From contig OY987249.1 in the NCBI GenBank assembly GCA_963920765.1, positions 20,876,861-20,940,860 on the forward strand: a stretch of 64,000 nt of DNA, in the 5' to 3' direction. This document shows, in pieces, positions 11,110 to 21,078 of the stretch; position 1 is the first letter of the stretch; the number at the start of each line of letters is the position of its first letter. A model generated the notes under the pieces. The model made no database searches. It was not told where the DNA came from and saw nothing but the letters and a program-made list of their open reading frames with translations. The position numbers were made by a program, and so were the translations under genes. This stretch comes from Ulota crispa. Lineage: Eukaryota; Streptophyta; Bryopsida; Orthotrichales; Orthotrichaceae.

Positions 11110-11280
11110 GAAGGGGCGGACAAGGGGGTGGACAAGGTCAAAGAGAAGGGGGACATGGGGCTGGATGGGGGGTCAGATTGGACGGACAAGGGCGGAGGTG
11201 GCAAATGAGGCGGAGGGGTCAAATGGAGGCGGATGGGGGCTAGCAAATGGGGGCAGACAATGGAGTAGATGGGGGGCGTA
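11110..11280 (+). repeat. G-rich purine tract
   Basis: About 170 bases in which the plus strand is dominated by runs of three to six G (for example 'gaaggggcggacaaggggg'), arranged as diverged 'ggacaagg' and 'ggcggatgggg' units. There are enough closely spaced G-runs to form G-quadruplexes. The composition is unlike the AT-rich surroundings. Confidence 0.75.
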
Positions 11281-11494
11281 ATTTTCTACCCTAATTTCAC
11301 CACTCTATGATGACATGTCCACAAACATGGCGGTAAATTGCAAAAGTGCATCTTACGTGGTAGCACCAAGGTCAATGTAAAATGCATTTTTCATGGTAAT
11401 TTCCTTTGGCCGTCACGGTAATATTAGGATTTGTTACAACATCATGCAGTCATTATGTTGTGACATTGTGACATTGTGACGGAAAAGGCCCTTG

Positions 11495-13160
11495 TCACAA
11501 CACAATAGACAACCCATTGTCTCCTGTATCTATGAGGTTAAGGTTGAGTCTGAAGTCTTTCTTGTTTACTAAATCTTGATGTTGTGGTGGAAAATATGTT
11601 GTGTTGTAGTGCCTAATACTAAGTGCAATATCTCTATTGAAGTCACCACATAGCATAATGTTATGATTTTGATATGTAGAAATTTGATAGGTGATGACAT
11701 TTTTTAGTTCTAAAATTAGTCTAAGTCTTCTTTGTGTGATGGCATATAAATGTGTAGTATAATCCATGGTTGAAGTGGAGAAATTTTTAGGTGAATTATT
11801 TGAAGGTAGGGAAAGATTCTTGCAGGTGTTGGTATTTTAGTTATATTTCTAGGGTAGGAATAATTTGTATGTATTAGAATTAATAAGCCTCTACAAGTAC
11901 AAGTGTATGGTATGTTTCTACATTGAATGCATGAGGTGATAGAATTAGCGTTGTTGAAAATAAGTTTATAATTCAAGAATAGATTTTGTGTGTCTTTGGT
12001 GGATTTTGTGTTTGTTAATTTGGTTTCTTGTAGGAATATCATAGTTGGTGCATGGGAGGTGCTAGTAATGATGTTTTGTATGTTAGGCAATGTGGTATTA
12101 AGCGATGCAACATTCCATGGTATGACTTGGGTATCTTGATTTATGAAAGTGGAGGTTTGTGGTTGGTTGGGGGGAGGATGTAGTAAAGGAGTTGGATGTA
12201 TATATTCTATAATGGGTTCATAACATCTAAGTGCTTCCGTGATAAATACATTTGGGAGGAATGATAATTGTCTCTATAATGAAGAAAAGCTTAGAGGGTC
12301 TGGATTTTGATGAATATAATTGTATAGTTATGATGTATAGTATTGGTTGGTTTTAATAGGTTTGCACGGGTGTTTAAAATTGATTGTAACGGGTGTGGAT
12401 TAGAAAGGTGTCTTTCAGGAAGATTAGGTAATAGATCAATTTTTTGTAAGACTGTAAATGCCTAATGGAGTATTGGATCAATGAATAGGGCTTGTTCACA
12501 TATGTTTGGAGATGGGTATATAGTTGTTATAAGGACATAAATGAGTTGGGGGTTTGGATATTGTTGGAATGATTGTAGGAAATGATGCAATGAAGGGTGT
12601 GATATGATACTTTGTGGATGTAGAGGGTGTGTAGGAGTAGAGTGTGGATGAAAGGTTTTTAGTAGATCTATGTATTCATGTTTAATTATAATAGTTGTTG
12701 GTATAAAGTAGATTTTATTTCTATGTTTATGATCATTTGGGTGATTGTGGAGTAAGTATGGAATTGGTCCCGGATTTTTTTCAATGTCACCACATAGTAA
12801 TAATTTGAGGGGTGTGAGAATGATGTTTCCATTATAAAAGTAGAGTGATGGTTTTTTGTATGTGAGTTTTCTGAAGTATAGAAAGTGTATACTATTGGTT
12901 CAAAATAAGTTTGGTAAAGGTAGATTTGTGTAGTGGTAATGGAATGTTGTATTTGTTTTAAATGTTTGGCAAGAATGTTTTGTTCTATGGAGAGTTTGTT
13001 TAATGTTTATGAATTTAGGAGTATTAGTTGTATAACCCAAAGTTTTTGGAATCCTTTTGGGGTGTTGAAGATATTTTTGATTTTGATAGAATAGAAGAAG
13101 TGTGGTGTTTGTGTTGGTTTTTTTACATGATTTATGAAGATTTACATTTAGGTTACTTTT
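11495..13160 (-). mobile_element. LINE (non-LTR retrotransposon) relic with 2A-like motif and APE endonuclease
   Basis: The minus strand from about 12125 reads PWNVASL, FLQETKL, GLLILIH, WIILHIYMPSH and, after a frameshift near 11730, IMLCGDFNRDIAL. These are the Glu- and Asp/Asn-bearing motifs of the APE-type endonuclease that nicks target DNA in LINEs. Upstream, 12960-12300 encodes a decayed N-terminal region with TGA and TAG interruptions, containing LLLCGDIEKNPGP. No reverse transcriptase follows below 11495, so the copy is truncated. Both ends are uncertain; 13160 marks where coding-like sequence fades. Confidence 0.75.
12765..12803 (-). other. 2A-like ribosome-skipping motif
   Basis: The codons read LLLCGDIEKNPGP, matching the 2A consensus D-(V/I)-E-x-N-P-G-P with its usual hydrophobic lead. 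In known 2A peptides the ribosome skips the final Gly-Pro bond and releases two proteins. It sits in the N-terminal region of the LINE reading frame, upstream of the endonuclease, as in 2A-bearing animal and trypanosome LINEs. The surrounding frame is open from a TGA near 12905 to a TAG near 12455. Confidence 0.85.
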
Positions 13161-13627
13161 ATGTAAGTGTGTATTCAGCGCTCCACCATTTATTTAGCTA
13201 AATATGGGTGGGTATTTTAGTTGAAGGTTTGGGTGGTTCTACACCTTTGGGTAGGTTGTAGCCATTTAGTGTGCCTTGAATGAGATATGTGTGGCTAAAC
13301 CAAAATATCAACGTGTGATGCATATGTGTATTTTAGCTTGTATTTAGAAGTTGGTCACATCCAAGCCGGATGAAACAATTATCCGCCCACACAAATCATC
13401 AACATTGGAAATTAGTGCAGCCCACTCTAATGTCAATTTAACTTAATTAATGTGGTTACTTAGGTTATGTGGACCACATTAATATTTGTTCATATACAGA
13501 ATAAACGTGATTCAAAAATAGTGTAGAGAACGCTAAATGTAATACACAGTGTATACAGGTACAACCATGGCATTATATGCGTATCACACGAACTAAATTC
13601 TTGAATTTTCCAAATATTTTTGACACC
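13161..13627. other. Intergenic, no gene recognised
   Basis: AT-rich sequence between the LINE relic and the Tc1-like element. No motif was recognised. Confidence 0.5.
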
Positions 13628-13655
13628 TACAGTGACAAACAAAATTGAGTACTCT
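13628..13655. repeat. Candidate terminal repeat of the Tc1-like element
   Basis: TA followed by CAGTGACAAACAAAATTGAG, which has the CAGTG start and composition typical of Tc1 ends, 200 bp beyond the transposase stop. A partial inverted match (gtactcaatattgtt) lies at 13821-13835. I did not find the matching outer end upstream of the start codon, so the full element limits are unknown. Confidence 0.45.
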
Positions 13656-13854
13656 TTTCAAGAAGTGAATTTCAAAATGCAATTACAAACAATCCACATA
13701 ATTTTTTTCAAAAATATAAATTGTATTCAAGAGCAAATATAGTGAACATGTATGCACAATCACAAATCAAATTAAAAACTACATAATTTTTTACAATTTA
13801 TTATCAACAACTATATGCAAGTACTCAATATTGTTCAACTTACATTTTTGAACT

Positions 13855-14556
13855 TCAATAATCCATCCAATAGCCTCTAGCAACCAACACAGCAACAACT
13901 CTTTGTGGCATGCTTTTGTACTTATGCCAATTCATAATACCTTCAATCCTATGCCAAGCTCTTGGTCCAAATATAGTCATACAACCCCAAATCATGACAT
14001 GCCCGCCACCATGCTTCACTGTTTGACAAACATGTTGCAGTTGAATACGTTCTCCGTCTCTAATCCAACACCATGACCTACCATCTGAATTAAACCTATT
14101 TATCTTTATCTCATCACTAAAGATAACACATTTCCAATCATGAACCATCCGGTTTGCATACCTTTGAGCAAACCTCAATCGTGCCAAAACATGTCTCCAT
14201 GCCAAGAAGGGCTTCTTCCGTTGAACATGTGCAGCCAAACCTTCTTTTCTCAAAGCACATCTCACAGTAATGTCATACACAAATTTACCTGTCTCATTTC
14301 GAAATTCTCTTGCTGTCTTTGATGCAGTTCCAAAACAACCTTCAATGAGCAAGGTCATGCAATGCCACCTCTCTCTCACATTAAGATGCTTTGGACGCCC
14401 TCTTCTTTGTTTCTCCACCTCTCCAATAATCTCCTTTTGCAACTTAGTTATCCACAATTGACTCATACCAACTAAAAGTGCTACTTTTCTTGTTGACTTA
14501 CCATTTTTTAGTTGAGACAACGCAATGTTCCTCTTCATCTCATTTATAAGAGCCAT
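13855..14556 (-). CDS. Tc1-like transposase with internal deletion (open frame)
   Basis: Tc1/mariner transposases cut and paste DNA using a DDE triad. This frame begins MALINEMKRNIALSQLKNGK, a paired-like helix-turn-helix, followed by RRGRPKHLNVRERW (GRPR-like hook), then VIFSDEIKINRFNSDGRSWCW with the first catalytic Asp, then VKHGGGHVMIWGCM. Directly after RIEGIMN it jumps to KSMPQRVVAVLVARGYWMDY and stop, which is the usual C-terminal tail. The segment that should hold the second Asp (QQDNxPxH) and the final Glu is missing, yet the frame stays open. At 234 residues it is about 100 shorter than the family norm. An upstream in-frame ATG at 14622 would add 22 residues, but MALINEM fits the family start. 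It cannot transpose by itself; it could still bind DNA. The sequence type resembles fungal Tc1 proteins. Confidence 0.85.
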   Translation of the reverse strand: MALINEMKRNIALSQLKNGKSTRKVALLVGMSQLWITKLQKEIIGEVEKQRRGRPKHLNVRERWHCMTLLIEGCFGTASKTAREFRNETGKFVYDITVRCALRKEGLAAHVQRKKPFLAWRHVLARLRFAQRYANRMVHDWKCVIFSDEIKINRFNSDGRSWCWIRDGERIQLQHVCQTVKHGGGHVMIWGCMTIFGPRAWHRIEGIMNWHKYKSMPQRVVAVLVARGYWMDY

Positions 14557-14639
14557 ACTAAAACAATAGAGATTATCAAGAGTCCTCACAAACTGTAGAG
14601 ATATAGAGATGCAAAAATTCAAAAAATCTCTTCAAAACA

Positions 14640-15290
14640 AGCATAGACAGGGAAAGAAATGAATATTGAAGTGCGACCAGAAGACCGCAAACAAAACCAA
14701 ATCCTCGAACCCTTGCCACTTCATATTCTCTTCTAAGAAGCACTTAATCACCTTTTCACTTTTTGTGTTCACACACGTGACAAGTTATTTACACTTATTG
14801 AATTAACACTTTGACGATTCGTATTTTTAATCATCACAGAAGACTAATTGAAGTTGGCAACTCTATTGGAGGACTTGGATTTGTTCCTCACTGTATTATG
14901 AATCGACTATGTCCGAAGGTGAGCACTGTGTAGCGTAACATCTACAAAGACAAAAAAGAGAAGTCGGCAAAATATTCGATGTGTAAACAGAGAAAAAGAC
15001 GGTTGGATCCATGGAGAGCACAAAACAACCGAGGACATAACAGACACATAAATCTCTATGCACTGCAAGACAAATAAGACTAATTGTCCAAAATAATCTA
15101 TCTCCAAAAAGAAACAAAAAAAAAAAAAACTGAAATATCGAAAGGATTACTACGACGCAAACAATCAACCCATTCAAAAAACAACATAGCTATGGAAAGA
15201 AACTTCAATAAATACAGCAACATCAAGATAAAAATCACACCTCAGCATTAAATCCTCAGCATTGAGTACACAAAGAGATCGCCAATCGAA
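14640..15290. other. Intergenic, no gene recognised
   Basis: AT-rich sequence with an A-tract near 15117-15130. The open minus-strand frames here are hydrophobic and low in complexity, and I recognise nothing in them. Confidence 0.5.
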
Positions 15291-15364
15291 ATTGAAAATT
15301 TGAACTGTGATACACAGAACTCAAAATGCCACCAGCTTACTGCCACCTTAGTGGCACACTCATA

Positions 15365-15562
15365 TCACGAAATGAAGGCCACAAGTACCCCCACAGTCAT
15401 GAGCACAAGAACGCTGAGGACGCTATCTAGGCTCCCAATCCCTCCGCGTTCCATACTCCCCGTCCCTCCGCGCTGCTTGCTCCCCGTGTCCTGCAGTACC
15501 GTGCTCTCCGTCCCCCCAGTTTCCGTGCTGAACTTCGAGGTTTCTATCTTGGAAGTTCCCAT
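15365..15562 (-). CDS. Small putative tail-anchored membrane protein, function unknown
   Basis: A 65-residue frame starting ATGG with G at -3 and +4, a good plant start context. Residues 1-44 are hydrophilic and rich in Ser, Thr, Gly and Arg (MGTSKIETSK to RGGIGSLD). Residues 45-65 form one hydrophobic segment (SVLSVLVLMTVGVLVAFIS) ending at the stop codon, the layout of a tail-anchored protein. The frame coincides with a local GC-rich island (about 15420-15560) in AT-rich DNA, which supports coding. No family is recognised. It could instead be the last exon of a longer minus-strand gene, or chance. Confidence 0.45.
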   Translation of the reverse strand: MGTSKIETSKFSTETGGTESTVLQDTGSKQRGGTGSMERGGIGSLDSVLSVLVLMTVGVLVAFIS

Positions 15563-16184
15563 CGCGAGTTGTTGAATCTAGGGATGCGATTTGAAAGAAT
15601 TTGATTAGTTTTAAGCTTTTTTTAGACAAAATAAAATATATGAAGAGATATATGCTGAGGTTTAGGTTTACCTGAAATTCCGTTTGATGGAAGCTAGAAT
15701 TCGTTGTAAAATTCCAATGTGGGGCAAATTGCAATAGTTTAGGGTTTCCCCTACCATAAAAATATCGATGGACGAGTAACTTTGGACATGCCTACTCAAA
15801 ATCGTTATGGGTGTGTGGCCTGGTGCTTAGACTACGATGTTACTGAGAATGGAATCACTTATATCTACTGAAGTCGATTCACCGGCAGGGACAAATTCTC
15901 CTGGGCGGACACTCATTTCACCTGCGCACAATCTCAGCTCTAAGCACATGCGGCTCTTGTTATGAATTAACATCTCTACAAACGAAAAGCAGAATACAGG
16001 AGAAGCACCACGATGCACGAAGCCTCACATTCCCTCTCTTCCTAAAGTAAAAATTTTGCTTCAAACAAAATCCTAGCTGTCAGTGACGTTTTGTCCAGAA
16101 CTCGTCTCAATAACTCGTCAAAGCTAAACAGCCAAACAACAGCTCTGTCCCCAGCACTAGCAATCTTCTCTCACAATCGTCTCC

Positions 16185-16405
16185 CCCTCTTGTCTCCCCC
16201 TCTTATAGCCTCGACTGGGGGATGCGTGGCAGCCTGGGACAACTGCTAAGGGTGGCAGCAGAAAGCGATCTTCTCCCACCGAATCGTCTCCCCCTCTTAT
16301 AACCCTCTTATAGCCTCGAAGCCACTTATAGCCCTCTTATAGCCTCGAGGGGTACGACGGGTGGCAGTACGGAACAACTGCTAAGGGTGGCAAGACGGAA
16401 CTACT
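16185..16405. repeat. Tandemly duplicated block with TATAAG motifs
   Basis: A block starting 'cctcttatagcctcga' and running through 'ggtggcag' to 'aacaactgctaagggtggca' occurs at about 16198-16257 and again at about 16335-16394, 140 bp apart. Extra 'cctcttata' copies lie between them. On the minus strand these read TATAAGAGG, resembling TATA boxes upstream of the small minus-strand frame at 15562; a promoter role is only a guess. Confidence 0.55.
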
Positions 16406-16579
16406 CCTATGGTGGCAAGACGGGAACAATTACTAGGAATTGGGCAACGGCACGCAATGATCCACTTTCTTCAAAATTATCCACACACATCAAAGACAAC
16501 AAAGAAGAGAAGAGAGAGAGCCTCCAAATCCTAAAACGCCTAACTACTACAATTCCCAATTTAGTTCTCTACTAACATA

Positions 16580-19500
16580 TAAAATCAGCCTCGGAAGAAA
16601 AATAGAAGATTGACATTTTTTGGATAAAAAGAAACTAGTTTTGCTAGATATACATGTACATTAAATTTAGAGACTCTAAAACCGATCAAACAATGCAAAT
16701 TGAAATGCAATTGAATGTACTCTAATTTGCCAACAAACCCCAATGAAGAAAGATTTTGTCACATTTGAATAGCTTCATTCAATTTCCATAAACAAATAGT
16801 AATAGTGCGCTTATCTTGCCAATGTGCCTTACCCATGCGCATTGGAGTGTTCACAATTTTGAAGAAATCAATTTTTAATAGTTTTAGCTTTCCAACTAAG
16901 TAGTTTTTGTCTAATTTGGCTATCAAATTGTAAAATTATGAGGTAAAGTATGAATTGAGTTTCAATTGAAGCAATTGAATTTTTTTAATTCTATAGTAAA
17001 TCTATAAAATTAATCATGAGCATTTTTAAGTTAACTGAAAAGAGTATCCTTTGTTCATACTTAAAAATATAAAACTTCATTGATAGTTATTTACCTTTAA
17101 TCTGTGAAAATAGTACATCCTTCATGAGTTATCATGTATTTAAAAACCTGAATTTGCTTCAATATTTTACTGTCCAAGTCAAATACCTGTTTTAGGCGGA
17201 TGATTGGATAGAGAAACTTGAATCACAAAAAATAGTATTTTTTTGATAAAGTTACAATTGCATTTTTTAATCATGAATTACTTGAAGAGAACTTCAAGTC
17301 AAAAGAGCACAATAGACAGTATCTATATTCATTAATTATTACATGATAGGTAGAATGACATTAATAGTCCACAAAATGGCTACCGTTAATAATAGCACAC
17401 TGGCATTGATTTTATAAGTTACAAGGAAGCATAGGTGTATACTTGAATGCATTTTATTCATTAAAAGCAACAAAAAATAATTTAAATGTAGATTTAGAAA
17501 AAAAATCCAAAAAATTACTTGGTTACAATTCTAAAATTTAAAACAAAAATAAGATTTATGGTTATAAAATACAAGTGTTGTTGTTATTGAACTTTATTGT
17601 ACATTGTTTTGGGGATTGTTTTATGTATTGTAGAATGTGTACATTTAATAGCAACAATTGATGTGTATGTTACAATTACTTATGCAAGAATCCTTTCATT
17701 TGAACTTAGCTAAATCTTGTAGAGCTTTAATTGCTATTAATGAACAAATACATAGTGAATTTGCATGTTATTGAGTACAAAATATTTAAAATAACTTAGT
17801 GGATGAAGGTGATACGTTCAAAAATAAAAGAATGAAATTGTAGATACATTTTGTTGTGATATGTTGAAAAAACATATGGTAGAACAAACTAATAGAGTTT
17901 GTTTAACACGAAACCTAGTAGAAAAATAAATGAACTTCTTGAATTAGATTTGATTACGTGGAATTAAAGTAAAACCGTTTGAAGCATCAACTGAATTCTT
18001 GATGATTTAGCAGCCAGTTTGACTTTGAACTAAAATGGGAGCCCTAATGGATACAAATTGCTTAATTAATAATAAATTATTGAAGAATTTTTGGTCAAAT
18101 TCTTTTAGCAAAATGTATTAATAAAAATTATTTGAGCACAAAAACAGTATTAGATCACACCTAATAAATAATACCACAATAGAAGAGCAAAATGAATAAA
18201 TGGGGGCTATACACTGGGGGACTATGGTGACCTTCCTAGGTTTAACTTGAGAAATGCTTGAGAATTTTAACAATTGCAAAAGAAGACTATATTTTTTCCA
18301 AAAAGCACCAAAAGATGCTCTATTGTTGCATTCATCAAAGATTTTATTAAAAAAAAAAATTGTGTAAATCCAACTTTAAGATATTATAATAGATTTAGAA
18401 AAAAGGTCATATTGAAGATTTTGTGACATTTGATTTTACAGTTTGAGATATACAAATTTGAAGGGATTATTTTTTCTCCCCAATGATGAACAAAAATTTA
18501 CCTTTGACCATTGATTATAGCAAAATTTGCACCAAAAACCTCAAACATAAAAGTCTAGCATATTGAAGAGTATACTAGACATGTTTCCAAAACATTCAAG
18601 GCTTCAAGAGACATATAATACATTCAAAGAAATCTTGAAATGCAACAATGACCAAAATTGGATGAAATATGAAGTATTAATAGTTTTTTAGCTTTCAAAC
18701 CAAAATGCCTAAAACTTATGCAAATACTCTTCTTATTCTAGCAAGAGAACTTAATCTCTTTTCCAATTTTTTGGAGGAATATTTTGTAAAATGAGTAAAA
18801 AAATGAATCAAACAACTCATTTTTACAAGAAGATGCAAACATTGCCCAAAAATTAGGGTTGTCTTTAACTTTCTCATAGCTAATCCAAATGGGATGAATC
18901 AAAGCTTACCATTCAAACATAGGTATAATGAATGTGAAAAAAAACTATTTTGTTGTCTAATTTTGTGCAAAATTTTATTTATTGCCCAATTTTCCCAAAT
19001 TAAAGGATCTGGAAGGCATAACTTTTTTTCTTGGGCATCAAGAAAAATTAAAATTACATTCCCATAAATTTAATTGTTTTTTTGGTTTTATGAGAAAGAT
19101 ACATAAAATTTCACCAAAAATTGAGTTCATAGGAACATGCCCAACCTTGTAAAACTTCCTTGAGGGAAATATGGGGACTGTAGGTGTTAATTAAATACAA
19201 GAAATTATAAGTCAAGTTTGAAATCACTTACTTGATGTTTGAAGTGTAATCTCAAAATTTGTTGCCAATTGCAAGACTTTTGGCAAACCAAGTTTTTTTG
19301 TTGCCTTCATCTTTGCTACCATGTCTTTTTCAACCCTCTTTGATGCAAACACTGATTCCTTTTGGCTGCTACTTAGGTTTTCTCCATCTCACACGTACAA
19401 GAGTTGGTTATATCAAGATTTTTGTAGTGTGCCTTTTTTTGTATTTGTCAGGTGTTAGTTGAGTTCCGGCAAAGCAGTGCAAGAGAGCAACTTTGCATCC

Positions 19501-19790
19501 GGCATAGCGCTTGAATTCATTAGTTTCTTGGTGAGAATTATATTTCTATTTGATTTCTTTGTGCGCATTACTATATATGGAGCGATATTTATTTACTTTC
19601 TTGCACAATTGTCTTTTTGCGTCTAAAATATTGCGCTTTAGAAAAATTTGAAATTGAAGCGTGTTTTGAATGTCATTGAAACGCATTTGTTGTCTTCCAC
19701 AGAAGTCCTTCCATTGTTTATTTTGTTTTTTGATTTTGAGAATTAAGAGTGGACAAACATGCATCTCAAGAGATATGTTGTGAATTACAC
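16580..19790. other. AT-rich intergenic DNA, no gene recognised
   Basis: Over 3 kb of AT-rich sequence with homopolymer runs (for example an A-run near 18350). No open frame longer than about 70 codons and no domain recognised. Confidence 0.6.
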
Positions 19791-19889
19791 ATCATTCAAT
19801 TTGATTCAAGCTAAATGAGGTCTTTATGTAATGGAACTAACATAAATGATGTTGACATTCAGCCTAAATAGAGTTATATGTCACCTTTA

Positions 19890-20450
19890 TTAAGCTCAAC
19901 TTGAGCTAAATAACAATGAATTTTAGTTGGGATCAATGTGAAGGAAGCTATCATTCATTTGGAGTCTAGTTAAGTGAAGATGTCATGTAGCTATAGTTAA
20001 GCGTAATGGAATTGTAATTCAATTCAATTTGAATTGAATGAAGTTTTCATTGGGGTCTTTTCAAGCTAAATGGTAGCTTCCATCATGCTAGAGCCTGGTG
20101 GTATCCATCTGCACTTTGCAAATATATAATGTGTGGGAGCACACAATGAGGTATAGTCTGCACTATTTGACATCTTGATTTTGTTGCAATCCACATATAA
20201 CATTTTGTGCAGCTACAGAAGTGTTGCATGTTAATGGCATTCAGCTTAAGTTGAGCTGAATGCTATCTTTTTGTTTAAAAATTGATGTTGGAATTTGTAA
20301 ACTCTCATGTGGCATGTAGCTAAAAGAACTCTGCTGCGTTGGGTGTAATGACAAGTCATGCATTTGTGATTGGTAATTAGACCTATACCTCTTAATAATA
20401 TTGATGCAAGCATTCCACTCATTCAGTTCAAGTCAAGCTGAATTAGAATG
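19890..20450. repeat. Series of short related palindromes
   Basis: Odd-length dyads with a one-base centre recur: 19893-19907 (agctcaa-c-ttgagct), 20017-20039 (11-bp perfect arms, attcaattcaa), 20239-20261 (attcagcttaa arm, 10 of 11 paired) and a weaker one at about 20427-20447. Arms share the AGCT-plus-CAA theme. Confidence 0.5.
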
Positions 20451-20459
20451 ACTTGCATG

Positions 20460-21075
20460 TCCAATTGACGCAAACGGCATTACATCTCCTACGTTGAAGC
20501 ATTAGCCAAAATCAAATAATGTCTCTATGAAATAGAAGCACAAACTTTCTTCTGCAGTACAGATGTAAATGACCGTCTTTGCCAAATAATAGGGTAACGT
20601 GTTATAATTTGTAGGAACAAGTGTGGTCCAATGATGTTGGAGTTCCACATTTAGTTGTAGATTGTTGTGTTGGCATTTAGTAAAAAATCATATATACTGA
20701 AGGTGGAAGCAATCTTTACAAAAATCAAATTTTGGTATAAACATGGTTGTTATAACAATTTGCTTTTCCATATATTTATGTCAAAGTAGAAGAAATAGAC
20801 ACTTTCCATGAGTGGAACCAATGTGAGGACAAGAATGAGGCCATAGTTTTGTTTCATAAAAAATTAATTATGTTTTTTAATATGACATTAACACAACTCT
20901 TCCACAGTGGCAAGTCATTCACTTTGAATCAATTTGAGTAACTTTATGTTTAGGTGGAAGCCCTTGCAATTATCTTGTTTAGTTGAAGCTAAAAGTAGAT
21001 TTGTTAAATGTGTTGCCATAGTGTTTTGTTCATGTTGTTGTCATAACCAAATATTTTCTATATGTTTTGCAGTGG
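20460..21075. other. Intergenic, no gene recognised
   Basis: AT-rich DNA leading into the transposon-like relic. No motif recognised. Confidence 0.5.
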
Positions 21076-21078
21076 CCA

